From contig JAEMWC010001467.1 in NCBI GenBank assembly GCA_016490735.1, forward strand, positions 12,501 to 76,500: a stretch of DNA of 64,000 nt, given 5' to 3'. The position numbers and the translations under genes are program-made. Under the pieces are notes generated by a model. The model was not told where the DNA came from, did not search any database, and worked only from the letters and a program-made list of their open reading frames with translations. Of the stretch, positions 34,999-47,189 are shown piece by piece. Source of the DNA: Pachyseris speciosa (Eukaryota > Cnidaria > Anthozoa > Scleractinia > Pachyseridae). Each line of letters begins with the position of its first letter. Within the stretch, counting starts at the first letter, position 1.

Positions 34999-35416
34999 TT
35001 GATCGTGCATTTGACTCAAATTCCTATTCTTTGCATTGGGAGATAAATACCTACAGTGTTGGCTTCGAGTAGGACGTTTTGGGACAGCTTACATACAGGG
35101 CGCCGCTGGCCTCATTGACTGTTGTCTACGTTTTATTTAGATGTTGAGTTTGATAAAGGTTGTGAGTGGAATGGACACTCTAAAATATGGTGAGATACTT
35201 CGTGACACATATACAATATAAAATATCTCAAAATAAGGTGAGACCTTTGGTAATGTTTCATGGCAATACCTGACAACTTCAGTGTTAACACGCATTGGCA
35301 GATAACACTTTGTTTAGGCAGAGAATAACTGCTAGCTTGGGCACTGCTCTCCAGTGATTAGGGTGAAGCACTGACTCGAAATGGTTAGCTTTCGTATATC
35401 GTTATGGTGACAACAC

Positions 35417-35572
35417 ATCCTCGCAGTTGTGAACGCGATTTATGCAATTGCGAAAAGAAGCCTAAAAAAAATCCAGGACTTCAAAGGGGTTTGAGCCCCG
35501 TTGAAGTCCTGAATTTTTTTCAGGCTTCTTTTCGCAATTGCATGGATAAATTGCGTTCACAACTGCGAGGAT
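35417..35572. repeat. Near-perfect hairpin made of opposed SINE bodies
   Basis: ATCCTCGCAGTTGTGAACGC to AAATCCAGGACTTCAA is mirrored by TTGAAGTCCTGAATTTTTTT to TTCACAACTGCGAGGAT. The arms are ~75 bp. The right arm is the body of the SINE at 35691-35900, so the hairpin arose from two SINE bodies in opposite orientation. Confidence 0.85.
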
Positions 35573-35679
35573 CATTCTTCATTTGATTTCATTTCCGCAG
35601 TTCATATATGATTCATTTCAGATATCATTCACACTCATTTCTTTCACGGGAACATATGAACCCACGATTGACCTGCTCT

Positions 35680-35690
<11 letters not shown>
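35573..35690 (+). repeat. Remainder of the first SINE body and linker
   Basis: CATTCTTCATTTGATTTCAT, TTCCGCAGTTCATATATGAT and TTCATTTCAGATATCATTCA recur in the second SINE body near 35823-35880, which fixes two tandem partial SINE copies. Confidence 0.75.
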
Positions 35691-35715
<25 letters not shown>

Positions 35716-35900
35716 ATCGCACCGGTAATCGCGAGGTCACGGGTTCAAACCCCGTTGAAGTCTTAATTTTTTTTCAGGCTTCTTTTCGCAATTGCATAAA
35801 TTGCGTTCACAACTGCGAGGATCATTCTTCATCTGATTTCATTTCCGCAGTTCCTATATGATTCATTTCATATATCATTCAAACACATAAATTTGTAAAT
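35691..35900 (+). repeat. tRNA-Thr-like SINE
   Basis: The head GCTTCATAGCTCAGTTGGTT AGAGC with the B box GGGTTCAAACCCC and acceptor closure TTGAAGTC looks like a tRNA. A GGT triplet sits at the anticodon position, but the anticodon loop is one base too long, so it is unlikely to be a working tRNA. A T-rich linker and a ~130-bp body follow. Confidence 0.7.
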
Positions 35901-35904
35901 ATTG

Positions 35905-36395
35905 CCTCCTCGGCAGCTGCCAATCATTGATGTAGTTGATACGGATACAGATGTGACGCCAATAACACGGGTTCGACTCTTCTCAAAGATTTTTTTAAAC
36001 TTGACTGTGCACCATTCAATTGAAACCCCCGCACCCCCCCCCCCCCCTCCCCTCCATTCGGGACTTTCACTTCAGATACACCCCATTTCGGTTCCCTGGT
36101 AGGCGGAGAATTTGCCTGAAATCACGGTCTTCACATCCCCTACCGGGAAAATAAACGGGGAAGTCATTCTTTGTAGTCACTCCTTATAGAATTTATTTTT
36201 AGATAATTATAAAATTGTCGCATATTTTCCAGTAGATTGTCCGTCAGGGGAATAGGAAAAAAAGACAAATTTAAGGCAGTCAACAAAAGGAGTCCATTTT
36301 GAGGTGTCTCCCGCTTTTGTCTCTATTGTAAGTCTAGATTTGACAAGACGTAAAAAGGAGGCAAAATTTGGTGACGTTTCGTCCAATTTGGCTTG
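35905..36395. other. Non-coding, includes a C-rich run
   Basis: Contains a poly-C tract near 36032-36047 and no gene. A decayed LINE follows on the minus strand. Confidence 0.5.
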
Positions 36396-38445
36396 TCATA
36401 TACGATAACGCGCTAACAGGAAACAATAGTTTAATTGAAGCGCATATTTTGCATGAGATTCCGGCCTCAGGCCCAGTGGTGTAATATTCAATAGACTGTA
36501 TTCGCCAATTAACGGGAGGTTTTCGTGAAGCCAGTCGGTCACTCTTTTCCAAAAGGTGGAAGTAACATGACATGACCAAAATAGGTGGATTAAAGTCTCC
36601 GCGGAATCATGGCAAAACGTGCATTCCTCGTTTTCTTTACTTCCTATTTTAAATAAAAAGTCATTGGTTGGTATACGCCTATGCAAACGTTTAAGCTGGA
36701 ACTCGATCAGTTTAGTGCTTTTGGTGCATCTCGGTGTCAGGAGGTAAGCAAGTTCCCAGTTAAAATTGTCACCTTCATCAAAATAGTTACAGTCCTGAAG
36801 CCATTTATTTTGGCTATTGCTTGGGATTATATCTTTGGTATTGACTAGCTGTTTGTAAATTAACGGACCTGGATTTTTGCTTTTCATAATCTTATCACAA
36901 AAAGTTTCCGAGTTGTGTTCCCTAAGCTCGGCAGCTCCGGAGACCGTTTTACGAAGGGATTTTATAGCTGACAAGAGACCGTAAAAACCAAGAGGGCGTA
37001 CTTTTAGATCATGTTTTGCGACAAAAGCATTCAGAGTCAGAAATCCATTGTTTCCTGTTGTTTGAAGGTGTTTTACTTTAGTTATCCCATTTTCAAACCA
37101 ATCCTTAAAGAAAACGGGCTTATTTTCTATTCTCAGTGGTGAATTGAACCATAATGCCTGTTCTCCAAAATTGATTTCAGAAGATATTTGGCGCACAAAG
37201 TTTATTTCGGCCCAATATTCTAATATTTCCTTAAGGAAAGGGTCCGTGACCCTGGTCATTTCCTTTGTATCCCTAACATTTAGGTTACAGTGGAAAAAAC
37301 TTTCGCCTCCATAGTTCTTAAGTTCCACATCAAACAGGAGTTTCCATTTCCCGTTGTTAGTTGTGTCCAAGTACTTTTTTACCCACGTTGTTTTGAGAGA
37401 TTTGTTGAAAGAAAAGAGATCAATCATTTTTAGACCGCCATTTCGGGGTTCGGTAATCATGACTTTCCTCTTTATTTTGTCGCCTTTTCCATTCCATAAG
37501 AACTGATAAAACATGTCGTTTATTTCTTTTAGAGCACAATGGTTTGAGCGCAACGAGGCAAGTAGGTAAACGATCAGTGATGCAGCTAGTGATTTTAGCA
37601 CGGTAATTTTCCCTAGCAGTGTGAGCCTCCGGTATTTCCAGCAGCTTAATAGTTTCCTAATTTTTTCAATTTTTTCTTTATAGTTCAAGGTTATCGCCAG
37701 ATCTGGATTAGTTGAAAGCCATAACCTAGCGTTCTGACCTTGCATCTTGGCCATTTGAAGTTCTTTCCTGGCACGAGGATTTTCTCATGACCAGTCTTAG
37801 AGCCAATCCAAAGAGCTTCCGTTTTGCTATCATTGAGCCTGAGGCCGGATATCTTACCGAAATCATCCAATAATTGCAGGGCTGAAACAAGGGAATCCTT
37901 AGACCCGCTTAAGATAAGAGTAGTATCATCAGCATATTGACTTATCTTAATTTCCTTGTTGTTTAGAGAGAAACCCTTTATACTCCTATTGTTTCGGATT
38001 GACTTGGCAGTATCTCCGCTGCCAGAATAAATAAATATGGTGAAAGGGGGCAGCCTTGCCTAACACCTCTTTGAGGATGGAAAAATTTGCTTGACCAGCC
38101 ATTGTTGAGAATACAGCTTTCAATTCTGCAATAAAAAGTCCTTACCCAATTAATAGTTGATCGACCAAAGCCAAAGAAGCGTAGAGTATGAAAAATGAAA
38201 GGCCATTCAAGTGAATCGAAAGCTTTTTCAAAATCTATGAAGAGTAGTAGACCTGGGATATTATGCTGTGCAGCATATTGGATGATGCCATCAATAAGTC
38301 GTATATTTTCGCCGATGAACCGTCCGTTAATAAAACCTGTCTGATCGTTGTTTATAAGCCTTGGAAGCACGGACTTAATACGATTTGCAATAGCTTTTGC
38401 TGCGATTTTATAATCCGTGTTGACGTAGATTTTGATGGGTCAGTA
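36396..38445 (-). pseudogene. L1/Tx1-like LINE ORF2, 5'-truncated
   Basis: Reading from 38445 downward: YKIAAKAIANR in one frame, then the 130-codon piece 38370-37978 with NNDQTGFINGRFIGENIRLI, motif A FIDFEKAFDSLEW and motif B GVRQGCPLSPYLFIL. A shifted frame carries motif C (QYADDTT, 37922-37936). The 452-codon frame 37754-36396 is the thumb and C-terminal part (CWKYRRLTLLGKITVLKSLA) and ends with CTFCHDSAETLIHLFWSCHV, the C-rich box typical of this group. The endonuclease half is missing, as expected for incomplete reverse transcription. Two frameshifts make it inactive. Confidence 0.85.
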
Positions 38446-38660
38446 TAACCACTCTTTATCAGTTGATGCTACAATCATGGTATCACAAAACTGCCCAATC
38501 ATTGGGAAGCACGTTGTTATCTTTTTCGTGACGCTATATGTTGCCATAGCAACAGTATGACCTCCTAAAAACATCCTTAATTTTAGCTTTAAGTACTTAT
38601 ATTTTAAAAACGGCACGGTGAAATTTTTTATTGTTATCGAAATTTGATAAGCACGATAAG

Positions 38661-38788
38661 ACGCAACTTTTGGCAAAGTTTAAAAAAATTCTGTATGTGG
38701 GGTTCAGAGCCACCTTAAATTTTCGAAAATTTAAGGTAGCTTTGCACCCCATGTACAGAATTTTTTTAAACTCTGCCAAAAGTTGCGT
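38661..38788. repeat. 128-bp palindrome centred on TTCGAA
   Basis: ACGCAACTTTTGGCAAAGTT through CCTTAAATTTTC is mirrored by GAAAATTTAAGG through TGCCAAAAGTTGCGT with few mismatches. Typical of a small foldback element. It lies just upstream of the truncated LINE. Confidence 0.85.
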
Positions 38789-38789
38789 C

Positions 38790-40356
38790 CGGCACGCTTG
38801 CGCTCTGATTCATGATTGTTCTCGAATGCAAATTGAAAGAATCGTTGCGGTATGCATGTGCTTTTAACCCAAAGTATTTTATTATTTTCTAGTAACGACC
38901 AGCAAAAGGTGTAGTTGTCTGTTGTGTTTCATTGTCAATTTATCCAGAAGTATCAATACTAGTTTTACAACAAAGATATTTTGACTTGTTCATTGTGCAT
39001 TGAGGGGTCTTTGCAAGTAATGCGCTGGCCGCTCAAAAAATCATTGCGGTGTTTATTTCATGGCTGGAAACAATGTTTTTTAACCCGTGTTACGCTTGCC
39101 GATAACAAGTTGTTTTACAAAGGGAGTACAAGGTGTGTGCGGATCAGTGGGAGCGGGGTAATGCACCACTAACGTTTGTTCCCGGGAACCAGGGACTTCA
39201 CTCGCTTTCACTTGCATAAAAAGTGAATGCCCCGCTCAAGCCCGAATGGGGGATGGCAGGGTTTTCAAATGACTGGTGCATTACCAAAACTTTAGTAAGA
39301 TCGTTTGGCACTTTAAATACCCAAAGCTAAGTGTATAACCTGACTATGGAGTATCCATTCTAGTCACGACCGTTTGTTAAAAGTACATGGCATGTTTGTA
39401 TTATGGTGTTTTCGACCTTATTTAGTTTTGTCCGTGATCTAGGCACGAAAAACTTTGAATCGTTGGTCAGCTAGCGCTAGTTCATTTGTTTGTTCCAGTT
39501 CATTTGCTCTGCGTGATGGAAGTTTGTTTGCTATCGTAATACAGTTTAACGCATATTAGATGATGTTGTAATTAAGTTCAACTATTATTTGGTAATAAAG
39601 CTGGTGTGTGTGTGTTGTTGTTGTTGTTGTTGTTGTAAGTATTCAGTTGTCCTTGATCACGACATAGCGACACTGGGTCTCTACATACAGTCCGGGTTCC
39701 TTTGAATCACGATCACTTTGAAAGACTGGGAAATGGTTCTTAAAAAAGTTAAAACTTCATGCAATAACATCCAATAAAATAACAAAATAAGAGGTAACAG
39801 GTTGCCTTTACTAGGGCCGTTTGCTTAGAGTGTTCTTCAGTCTTGAGTCCTGAATCATTTTACCTCTTGGCTAAAAGTTGGGGTATCAAATTTAAACTCG
39901 CTTAGGCAAATTAGTGTCTGTTCACACAAATTCACTCACTAGACTCAAGAGGAAACTAACAAATTAAAGTACAACGCAATCAACACCAAAACGTTTTTCG
40001 CCTGAACTTTTAACTGATCAAAACAAAAATACATGCATTTTGGAGCTACAAACTTTCGATGACTTTCTGAGCCAAATTACAGATATCAAACACTCATTTG
40101 GATCAAATGACCACTTATAGTAATTGTTTAAAACGAAATCAACATTTGAAAACAACACTTACAGTCCTGTGGCTGTCTCTCAAATCTGGCAAAATCAGTT
40201 TGGAGTCCGCGGGTCAGTTTTAATTTTTGAGGAAATCTATGACTCGGAGGCTGCGATCCGAGTTGTAGAAATAACAAAGTATCTGCTCGTATTACTGCGT
40301 ACTGATGAACATCACTTTAACTTTTAGAGAGTTAATTGGAGAAACGTTCCAGCAAA
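38790..40356. other. Non-coding 5' region of the GPCR gene
   Basis: Contains a (GTT)n run near 39605-39636 and otherwise no gene. Any promoter or upstream exon of the GPCR gene would lie here. I see no convincing TATA box or splice acceptor right before the ATG. Confidence 0.5.
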
Positions 40357-41163
40357 ATGGACTTCAACAAGTGGAACCCCTTCTGGACTGCGTGCTTTGG
40401 AGTGTTGGCCTTCATGATCATCATCGGAAACTCTTTTTCCATCTCAATTCTTCTCAACAGGAGGCTTCGTAAGCGTCCCCATTACCTGTTAATCAGTTTG
40501 GCCTTCGCTGATTTAATGGTTGGATTATGTGCCATGCCGATTTACATGACCGCTGTCATTTCAGACCAAAAGCTGGTGTCAGCACTCGTTGTCCAGGCCG
40601 TGGATATGTTCACTGGATTATCCTCGATATTCACCTTGGCCGTAATTTCTCTCGAGAGACTCAACGCTGTTGCTCGGCCATTTCGCCATCGGCAGCTAAC
40701 CTTGTGTAGTTACTCAGTTGCCATACTTACACCATGGATTCTGTCTTTGTTTGTGACATCAACTGGAGTGATGACTTCGTTTTCCCGGATATCGACTCAG
40801 CAGTATTTGAGCATTATTATCATCAGCTTATCAACTCCTTTTGTGATATCATGTGTTGCATACTTGATCATTTGGAGAAAGAAAAGGGTACGAGTTGCAA
40901 GCAGTTTCCGACAAAATAAAGAGACGAGATTCTCGACGACCGTCTTCTTGATAACGGGAGTATTTTTCTTGACCTGGATGCCTTTTCAGGTCTTAATGAT
41001 TGTTGTCATTAAATGTGTATCATGTAGAAGCCTTCCTAGTTCAGTTGTTTTCGTCATTAAGTTTCTTCAGTTTAGTAACTCGGTGGTCAATTTCTTCATC
41101 TATATTTTCAGGCTTCCTAGTTATCGACGAGCTTTCTTCATTATATTTTCTAGGTGCTGGTAG
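40357..41163 (+). CDS. Class A (rhodopsin-like) G-protein-coupled receptor, intron-less
   Basis: A 268-residue frame from the ATG at 40357 (an in-frame TTG precedes it at 40336). Seven hydrophobic segments are visible. TM1 has IIIGNSF (the conserved GN). TM2 has LISLAFADLMVGL. TM3 ends in ISLERLNAVARPF, with ERL in place of DRY. TM4 has the conserved Trp (TPWIL). TM6 has FFLTWMPF. TM7 has NSVVNFFIYIFR, so NPxxY has become NFFIY. There is no Cys at the top of TM3 or in the second extracellular loop, so the usual disulfide is absent. Loops are short, and the C-tail ends soon after helix 8 (RLPSYRRAFFIIF). It resembles the lineage-expanded amine/adenosine/melanocortin-like orphan receptors of cnidarians. 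Ligand unknown. This is the only intact host-type gene here. Confidence 0.85.
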   Translation: MDFNKWNPFWTACFGVLAFMIIIGNSFSISILLNRRLRKRPHYLLISLAFADLMVGLCAMPIYMTAVISDQKLVSALVVQAVDMFTGLSSIFTLAVISLERLNAVARPFRHRQLTLCSYSVAILTPWILSLFVTSTGVMTSFSRISTQQYLSIIIISLSTPFVISCVAYLIIWRKKRVRVASSFRQNKETRFSTTVFLITGVFFLTWMPFQVLMIVVIKCVSCRSLPSSVVFVIKFLQFSNSVVNFFIYIFRLPSYRRAFFIIFSRCW

Positions 41164-42396
41164 AATCGTGAACAAAATCACGTTATTCAGCTTGTTTTGT
41201 GTTGAGAGGGTGGTGTACAAGGAGTCCCGGTGTCAATTATATTCGAGATGGGTGTGTGGGTGGAGGTTGAAAGGGGGACAATACGCCAGTTGCTTTAGAG
41301 GGAATATGACATTTTGTTTGACGTAGATTTATCGACTAGAATCACCACGCCCTTTAACACACGGCGATAAAGAATGACTGGTTCCAACAAAAGAAAATTG
41401 AAGAAAAACGTACCTTCTGCTAATCCTGGAATATTCCGGACAAAACACCTTTCCTGTTTTTGATATTTGCTTCCTGTTGAACTTTACTCAGAACTTTATG
41501 ATAGCGTGTTCATAGTACCGACTGGTTTATTGGACACCCATCACAGCCTAAAACCAGATTTCCGCCGCGTTATACCTTTCATTTCGCAACAAATCTCAAA
41601 AGGCCAGCTTTTCGGTACAACATCAACACCAAAAAGTGCACTTATCTGCTGTCAAGTTTATAACATAAAAACTCGTTCAGAAATCAAAAGTTTACGATAA
41701 CAACAAACCTCAGGGCCAAACCTTGGCACTTGGCTGGAAATTGTGCTCTCATGTTTTCCGCCATTCCTGCTTCAGTCATTTGTTGATGGCCAGTCTCACG
41801 TCTCTCAAGTTGCCTCATTCACGCCCAAAAAGAACTCTGGGTAAGTCCACAATACTCCGAGCGGGGAAGTCTATCGATTCATATTTTGTAGATTTTTTTA
41901 TAAGTGTCGGGCCACCCAGTCCTACCAGAAAAATATTGCGTCGATTGAAATTTTTACCCGTCAAAACTCGGCCAAATTGCCTTGGTAGGTATCGGAAACC
42001 ACCCATCAAAGGTTAAGAGAAACAGCTTCAACGGTGGCCCGCCATGTTGCTAACGAATCGTCTTTGGCGACCCAGCCTGCATGAAACCACCTCTCACCAC
42101 TGTTTTCCTTCAGCTGCTTGCCTCTACCCACAGTCCAGCTTAATGATGCCGGCCTCGGGGCTTCTGCAGAGAGAAATGGCTCGAAAAAACACTTTCAAAT
42201 TGAGAAACCTACCATATTTGGAGCTCAAACAATCGCTCACCGAAGACGAATCGTTTATCTAGGTCACGTGACACCCAATCTGAGCCCACAGGGTCTCAAG
42301 TTGGCAGATATTTCAATGAGGAGTCTTTTCACAATGAAGTCAAGTGTCGCATTTATCGCCAGATAATTACTGAAAATAATTACAGAAATCCAGCAC
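41164..42396. other. Non-coding region downstream of the GPCR
   Basis: No clear gene. Short frames on both strands lack motifs. A GTCACGTGAC box occurs at 42263. Confidence 0.5.
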
Positions 42397-42397
42397 T

Positions 42398-42787
42398 TAA
42401 AGGGGCAGTGTCATGCTATTGTACCATCACTTTAAAAAGCTTAAAACTGCCAATGCATCAGTGGAAACCTTAAAATAATGGTCTAGTTTTGTTGCCAAAG
42501 ACTTTAGTACTGCATTGACACTATAAACTTCTGTATGCCATTTAAGATGACGAGGATGGAAATGGATTGAAATTTGAAAAACTTGCCAGTTTTTTCAAAA
42601 GTTCAAGCTATGCATTGAAAAATCACCAAAAAATTATTATGGTTTGCTCTTCCTGCTAAAATTTCATTGGAATTCATCTTGCTGATTCTGTAGGAGCATT
42701 TTTTGCACGATAACAGGTAAAAGGCAGTAATTTTGGCAGAATTGAACCAAAAATAGCTAAAATCCCGCTGACAGTACTCCTTTAAAG
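42398..42787 (-). repeat. MITE with AGGAGCAxTGTCA ends, copy 2 (inverted)
   Basis: TTAAAGGGGCAGTGTCATGC at the left and CTGACAGTACTCCTTTAA at the right. Internally it is the reverse complement of 27815-28173. Confidence 0.8.
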
Positions 42788-42967
42788 AGTTAAAGTGAAC
42801 AATGGATATCACGTGACCACAGTATTTAATATCCCCAGGTAGCAGCAATTGTTGGACTCGGGTGAAGCCTATTGTTAGGGTTGAGATTGCAAAATTTACA
42901 ACAGTCACGTTGGCTTTGACATCAGTTGTTTGAATAAGGGTTAGGTTTGCGTTAGGGTTTGCGTTGA

Positions 42968-43210
42968 GGAGCAGGGAAGGCGCAGTGGTGAGATCACTCG
43001 CCTTCCACCTATGTGGCCCGGTTCGATTCCCGGACTCGACTTCATATGTGGGTTGAGTTTGATTTTAGTTCTCTTCTCTGCTCCAAGAGGTTTTTCTCCC
43101 GTTCTCCGGTATTCCCCTCTCAAAAACAAAACCAACAATTTCAAATTCCAATTTCATCTGCTTGTAAAGCGCATTTGATCATATACATATGGAAAATGCA
43201 CTGCATAAGT
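42968..43210 (+). repeat. tRNA-derived SINE (GGCGCAGTGGT family), copy 1
   Basis: The A box GGCGCAGTGGTGAGATCACT and B box GGTTCGATTCCCGG come from a class II-like tRNA head. The body has TGTGGGTTGAGTTTG, CTCTGCTCCAAGAGG, TTCTCCGG and AAAGCGCATTTGATCATATA. A second copy follows directly. Confidence 0.8.
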
Positions 43211-43227
43211 TCTAAATTATTAATGGG

Positions 43228-43490
43228 GAGCAGGGATGGCGCAGTGGTGAGAGCACTCGCCTTCCACCAATGTGGCCCGGGTTCGATTCCCGGACTCGAC
43301 GTCATATGTGGGTTGAGTTTGTTGTTGGTTCTCTACTCTGCTCCGAGAGGTTTTCTCCGGGTTCTCCGGTTTTCCCCTCTCCACAAAAACCAACATTTTC
43401 AAATTCCAATTTCATCTGCTTGTAAAGCGCATTTGATCATATACACATGGAAAATGCGCTATATAAGTTCTAAATTATTTTATTATTATT
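43228..43490 (+). repeat. tRNA-derived SINE (GGCGCAGTGGT family), copy 2
   Basis: A better-preserved copy: TGGCGCAGTGGTGAGAGCAC, GGGTTCGATTCCCGG, the same body and an ATTTTATTATTATT tail. The 240-bp spacing to copy 1 and shared body end suggest tandem insertion at the A-rich tail. Confidence 0.85.
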
Positions 43491-45435
43491 AGGTCACGTG
43501 ACAAGCATTCTCTCCACACTGCAGAACGCAGAACTTGGGATAACTAGCCACACGCCGTTGGTCTTGTTGAGTTCAAAACATTATGCAGTAAGGTGTTAAT
43601 TTCGAGACTGACCACCCCCCTTACTTACACTTTGCTTCTTGTTACGACATTGAGCTCTCCAAGGCTTTTGCCAACTACTCTCCCCCTCTAAATCTTTATC
43701 CTTTCATTCGAATTGACACAAAATCTTCCAGTGTTATTAGAAGCAAAGATCATAATTCATTTACACAGTGTGTGGCATCAAAATGACAAGTAATAGGCAA
43801 AATAATATTTTTATTAAGACTTGACCTAACTCTTAAATTGGCATATTTTTTTCTAAGGGTAAGGATTAATCCATTTGTTATGAAACTTGGCGAGCAATTT
43901 AGTATCCGAATGCTTACCCATTTGACTTGCTCTTTCATCTTAAATTTTGGTCACGTGGCTTTTTTAACGGCTAAAACAATGCAAGTCTTTAGCCATCTAT
44001 TTTGTTCCTTGTTCTCTTACTATTATTGAGGGACTCATTATGTCGCCTTTTAATCATGCCCACGTGTTAACGGAAACGGTAAATTAAAAAAATAGGTCAC
44101 GTGACATAATTAATATCCAAATATCTCACAATGAAAATGACCTATACTACATGAAAAGGCGGAATTACATTAAAATAGTAATTTTAAACAGTTTGAAGCA
44201 GAAAGTTTTTATAATTTCGAAGTGCAAACGTTCCCTATTTCCAAAAACACGCATCGTGACGTCATTAATCGAAACATGTCGCGTGACACTAATGTCAACT
44301 TCCAGTAGTAAAAAAAGAAAAATGCTTAATAATTCAAATTGATGATGAGAGTGAGTCATCTTAGATGCAGAAAATGGAAGCACTTTGAAATCTCTGCGTG
44401 GGGTCTCAGGTCTGGCACGGTCTGCCTTCAAGAGTAAAACTGTTCAGCTATGTTGCTCATTTTAAGAGTGAACTTTTAACTTTTTGCAAACTTTATACCA
44501 CAAGTGTTTTATTAGGTTTTCTGACTTTAATGTATGTTGAGGTAATTCTTAGTGTTGATGTTAGTGAATAGTTATTTGGGTTTGTAGATAATTGTACTCA
44601 TATATATTAGATTATAGTAATTTTTAAGTTTTAGATTTTTAACTTTGTAACATACGTAAATTTTTATATTTTAGGAATACACCTACGTGCTTGTATAGCT
44701 CCTAAACGTTACGTGTTTAAATAAATATCTCTTACTAACCGAAGTTCAGACCGAGTTTCTTCCCGTTGATTTATGACTCAAGCGCAAAGCGCGCGGACCA
44801 TGAATTATGGGAAAAAACGAGGATCCGTAACTTACAGTACGGATCAAGAAAACGAGGTTAGTAAGATATTTATTATATCTTTGAGTTTAATCCAACGCGA
44901 GGGAAAGTAAACTAGCTGAAGTCAAGCGGGCCGAACTGAAGAATACGGCCCTTAAAATTGACCAATCACAGCGCGCGTACTAAGTGACAGATATAATAAA
45001 GTATTGCATTGTATCCTTTCAAACAAAAGCTGTTTAGCGTATCATGGAGGAATTTTTCTGCTTGCTTATTACGCTGTACAAATTTCTTTACAAGGTTAAT
45101 GAATATAAAGTTAATACAAATTACTGGGCAATACGTTTAACATGCTAATATGATGCATGTATTTACCCCAAAATACTTTTGAATTGTTTAACCTTTCGTA
45201 TTCCCGTTACTGTTATGTGTATTTCATCCAATACTAGTTGAAAGAATTTGTTTCAATATCTCGAGTAAGAATTTCGTTGTTCACACTGAGTTGCATATTT
45301 GATCAAGAAGTGATACAGTGATTTTGTAAGGGGAAATTTCATGCTTATCGTATACGTAATTGGAGCTAATCAGATTAAAGTATTCAGACATCCTTGTTCA
45401 CATAATGTTTCGGAATTGTATAGCTTTGAAAGTAG
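43491..45435. other. Non-coding region with CACGTG boxes
   Basis: No gene recognised. GTCACGTGAC occurs at 43493 and 44096, GTCACGTGG at 43950 and CACGTG near 44060. The stretch 44735-45000 (CTTACTAACCGAAGTTC, GATATTTATTATATC, GCGCAAAGCGCGCGG) looks like another dispersed cnidarian repeat, without clean ends. Confidence 0.45.
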
Positions 45436-45584
45436 TATAGGTGGTTTTCACAGTACGTCATCGCCGCCATGTTGGAGGACGTAAACAATCGATCTCTCAT
45501 TAGCTCGTTTTGTTCGTTCTCCAGCATTTGCACTTTTCACCATTGTTATCCGTGTCTCCAGAGATTGGCTGAAAACCACCTATA
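45436..45584. repeat. 149-bp MITE with TATAGGTGGTTTTCA ends
   Basis: TATAGGTGGTTTTCA at the left is exactly inverted at the right (TGAAAACCACCTATA). TA at both tips fits a TA target duplication, as in Tc1/mariner-group MITEs. Confidence 0.85.
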
Positions 45585-47189
45585 GATTATAGTACATTTT
45601 ATTACACTGAAATATTCTTTATGGATCGTTCCTGTAATAAACGTTCAAGTGTAACAACAACTTGTTGTAGTCGTTAGGTTTATCTGCTTGTTGAGTTTTG
45701 AGAGTACGTATAAGCTTGTTTTTGCTAGGCGTGGACTCCGTTGTATCCAATAGAGCCGAAGAAATGTTTGTTCATGTTTCTTAAAATAAAATTTTCATAC
45801 TTATGATGTACATCGCGTCCTAAGTGCTTCGTTAACTATTCTTTTCCTCCATCATGGATACACTTTGGCATGGCAACACCTTGTTAAGGCTAAAGGCTAT
45901 GAATTAAAGTCTACGTTATACATAACCAAGTATTGCCTCTTATTTTGTGAGAAGATATTTTTTGTGTAATAGATCCCTGTCTTCTCGCAACCAGCGAGTT
46001 TCCCCCAAACTGTGAGGCTGTTTACAGACGTGTTGCCTAAATAGCTAAGCATCTATAATCACAGAATGAAGATATACAGACATCTTGTTCAGTTTATTGA
46101 TCAGTAATGATCACGTGATCATGTCATCCCAATATCAATACACCACGCACAAATTGATTCTTTAAAGGCGGCAAGATACATAAAGCCGGGACCGAAGAAA
46201 TAAATAAAACCGCCTGTTGCATAATACCACTTAAAAGTCGGTTGGTTATAGATTTTTTTTGCAGAAGAAAATAAGAGGGAAAGGGGGAAGGGGGAGGGGG
46301 AGCAGCCTCTACTGCTCCACCCCTAAATCCGCCACTCCACAACTGGTAACTTAATTTCTCACTGGTATCTGATATCTGGCACTAGTACTGGTATTGCGAA
46401 CTTAATGTATAGCATTACTAACTGTTTAGTTAACATAGAACATTAAAATAAAATGATTTTGATTTAGCCTAACACCACCTCCGACCCTTGTTCCTTGGTC
46501 TAAGCACTTCTGTGATATCTTGTAGTACAATTTCAGATTGTAGGTGACAAGGAAAAGGCGTTTCGTGACATCTAACAGTTTGGATTGCTTTACTCTCACT
46601 CACTGCACCTTGACAGACCGAGACTGAAAAGAAGAGAAAAAGTAAGAAGAGACTGGGGAAAGGCGCGAGACAAAAGAGATTGTCATATATTCTCACTTGG
46701 ATTGTTGGGAATTTCTCAGCCTTCCTATCGCAAGCATTTGCTAATTCTGCATTTGTTGATAAACTAAACTTTGCGATAATTGATTCAGATACTTTATATC
46801 AAATGTTCAAGCAAGCATCCGTGGACAATAATCCTGCTGGTTTACGTTGGATCAAACCGGTGATCTGCTCGGCGTAATAAAATCAACAAAGAATATAAAA
46901 GCAAGGGCCGATACAACGTAGAATAGTTTTAAATTTTGTGTACTATCTTTCGGCTGGCCAAACCTGCGATGGTGCAATGCAAGGAACTATTGTTAGAGCC
47001 ACCAAGGGTAAAGACCAAGGAAACTCTTGGAGTAGCAACCCCAAGGACTGTGGAATAGATTACCCTCTAAAATTAGAGCTCTGAATTGCTTGTTGCAGCT
47101 AGAGCCTCTGTTAAGTTGGCATGACCACTCAAGAACTTTAGTTGTCGATGTATGTAGCACACACTGTGCTAATAAAGGACACTATCCAG
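45585..47189. other. Non-coding region
   Basis: No convincing gene. A palindromic GATCACGTGATC lies at 46109-46120, and a purine-rich tract (GGGAAAGGGGGAAGGGGGAG) lies near 46277-46300. Confidence 0.45.

Noticed and set aside
35691..35762. Functional tRNA-Thr gene
   Set aside because: The anticodon loop has one base too many and the sequence continues into a SINE body that is repeated nearby.
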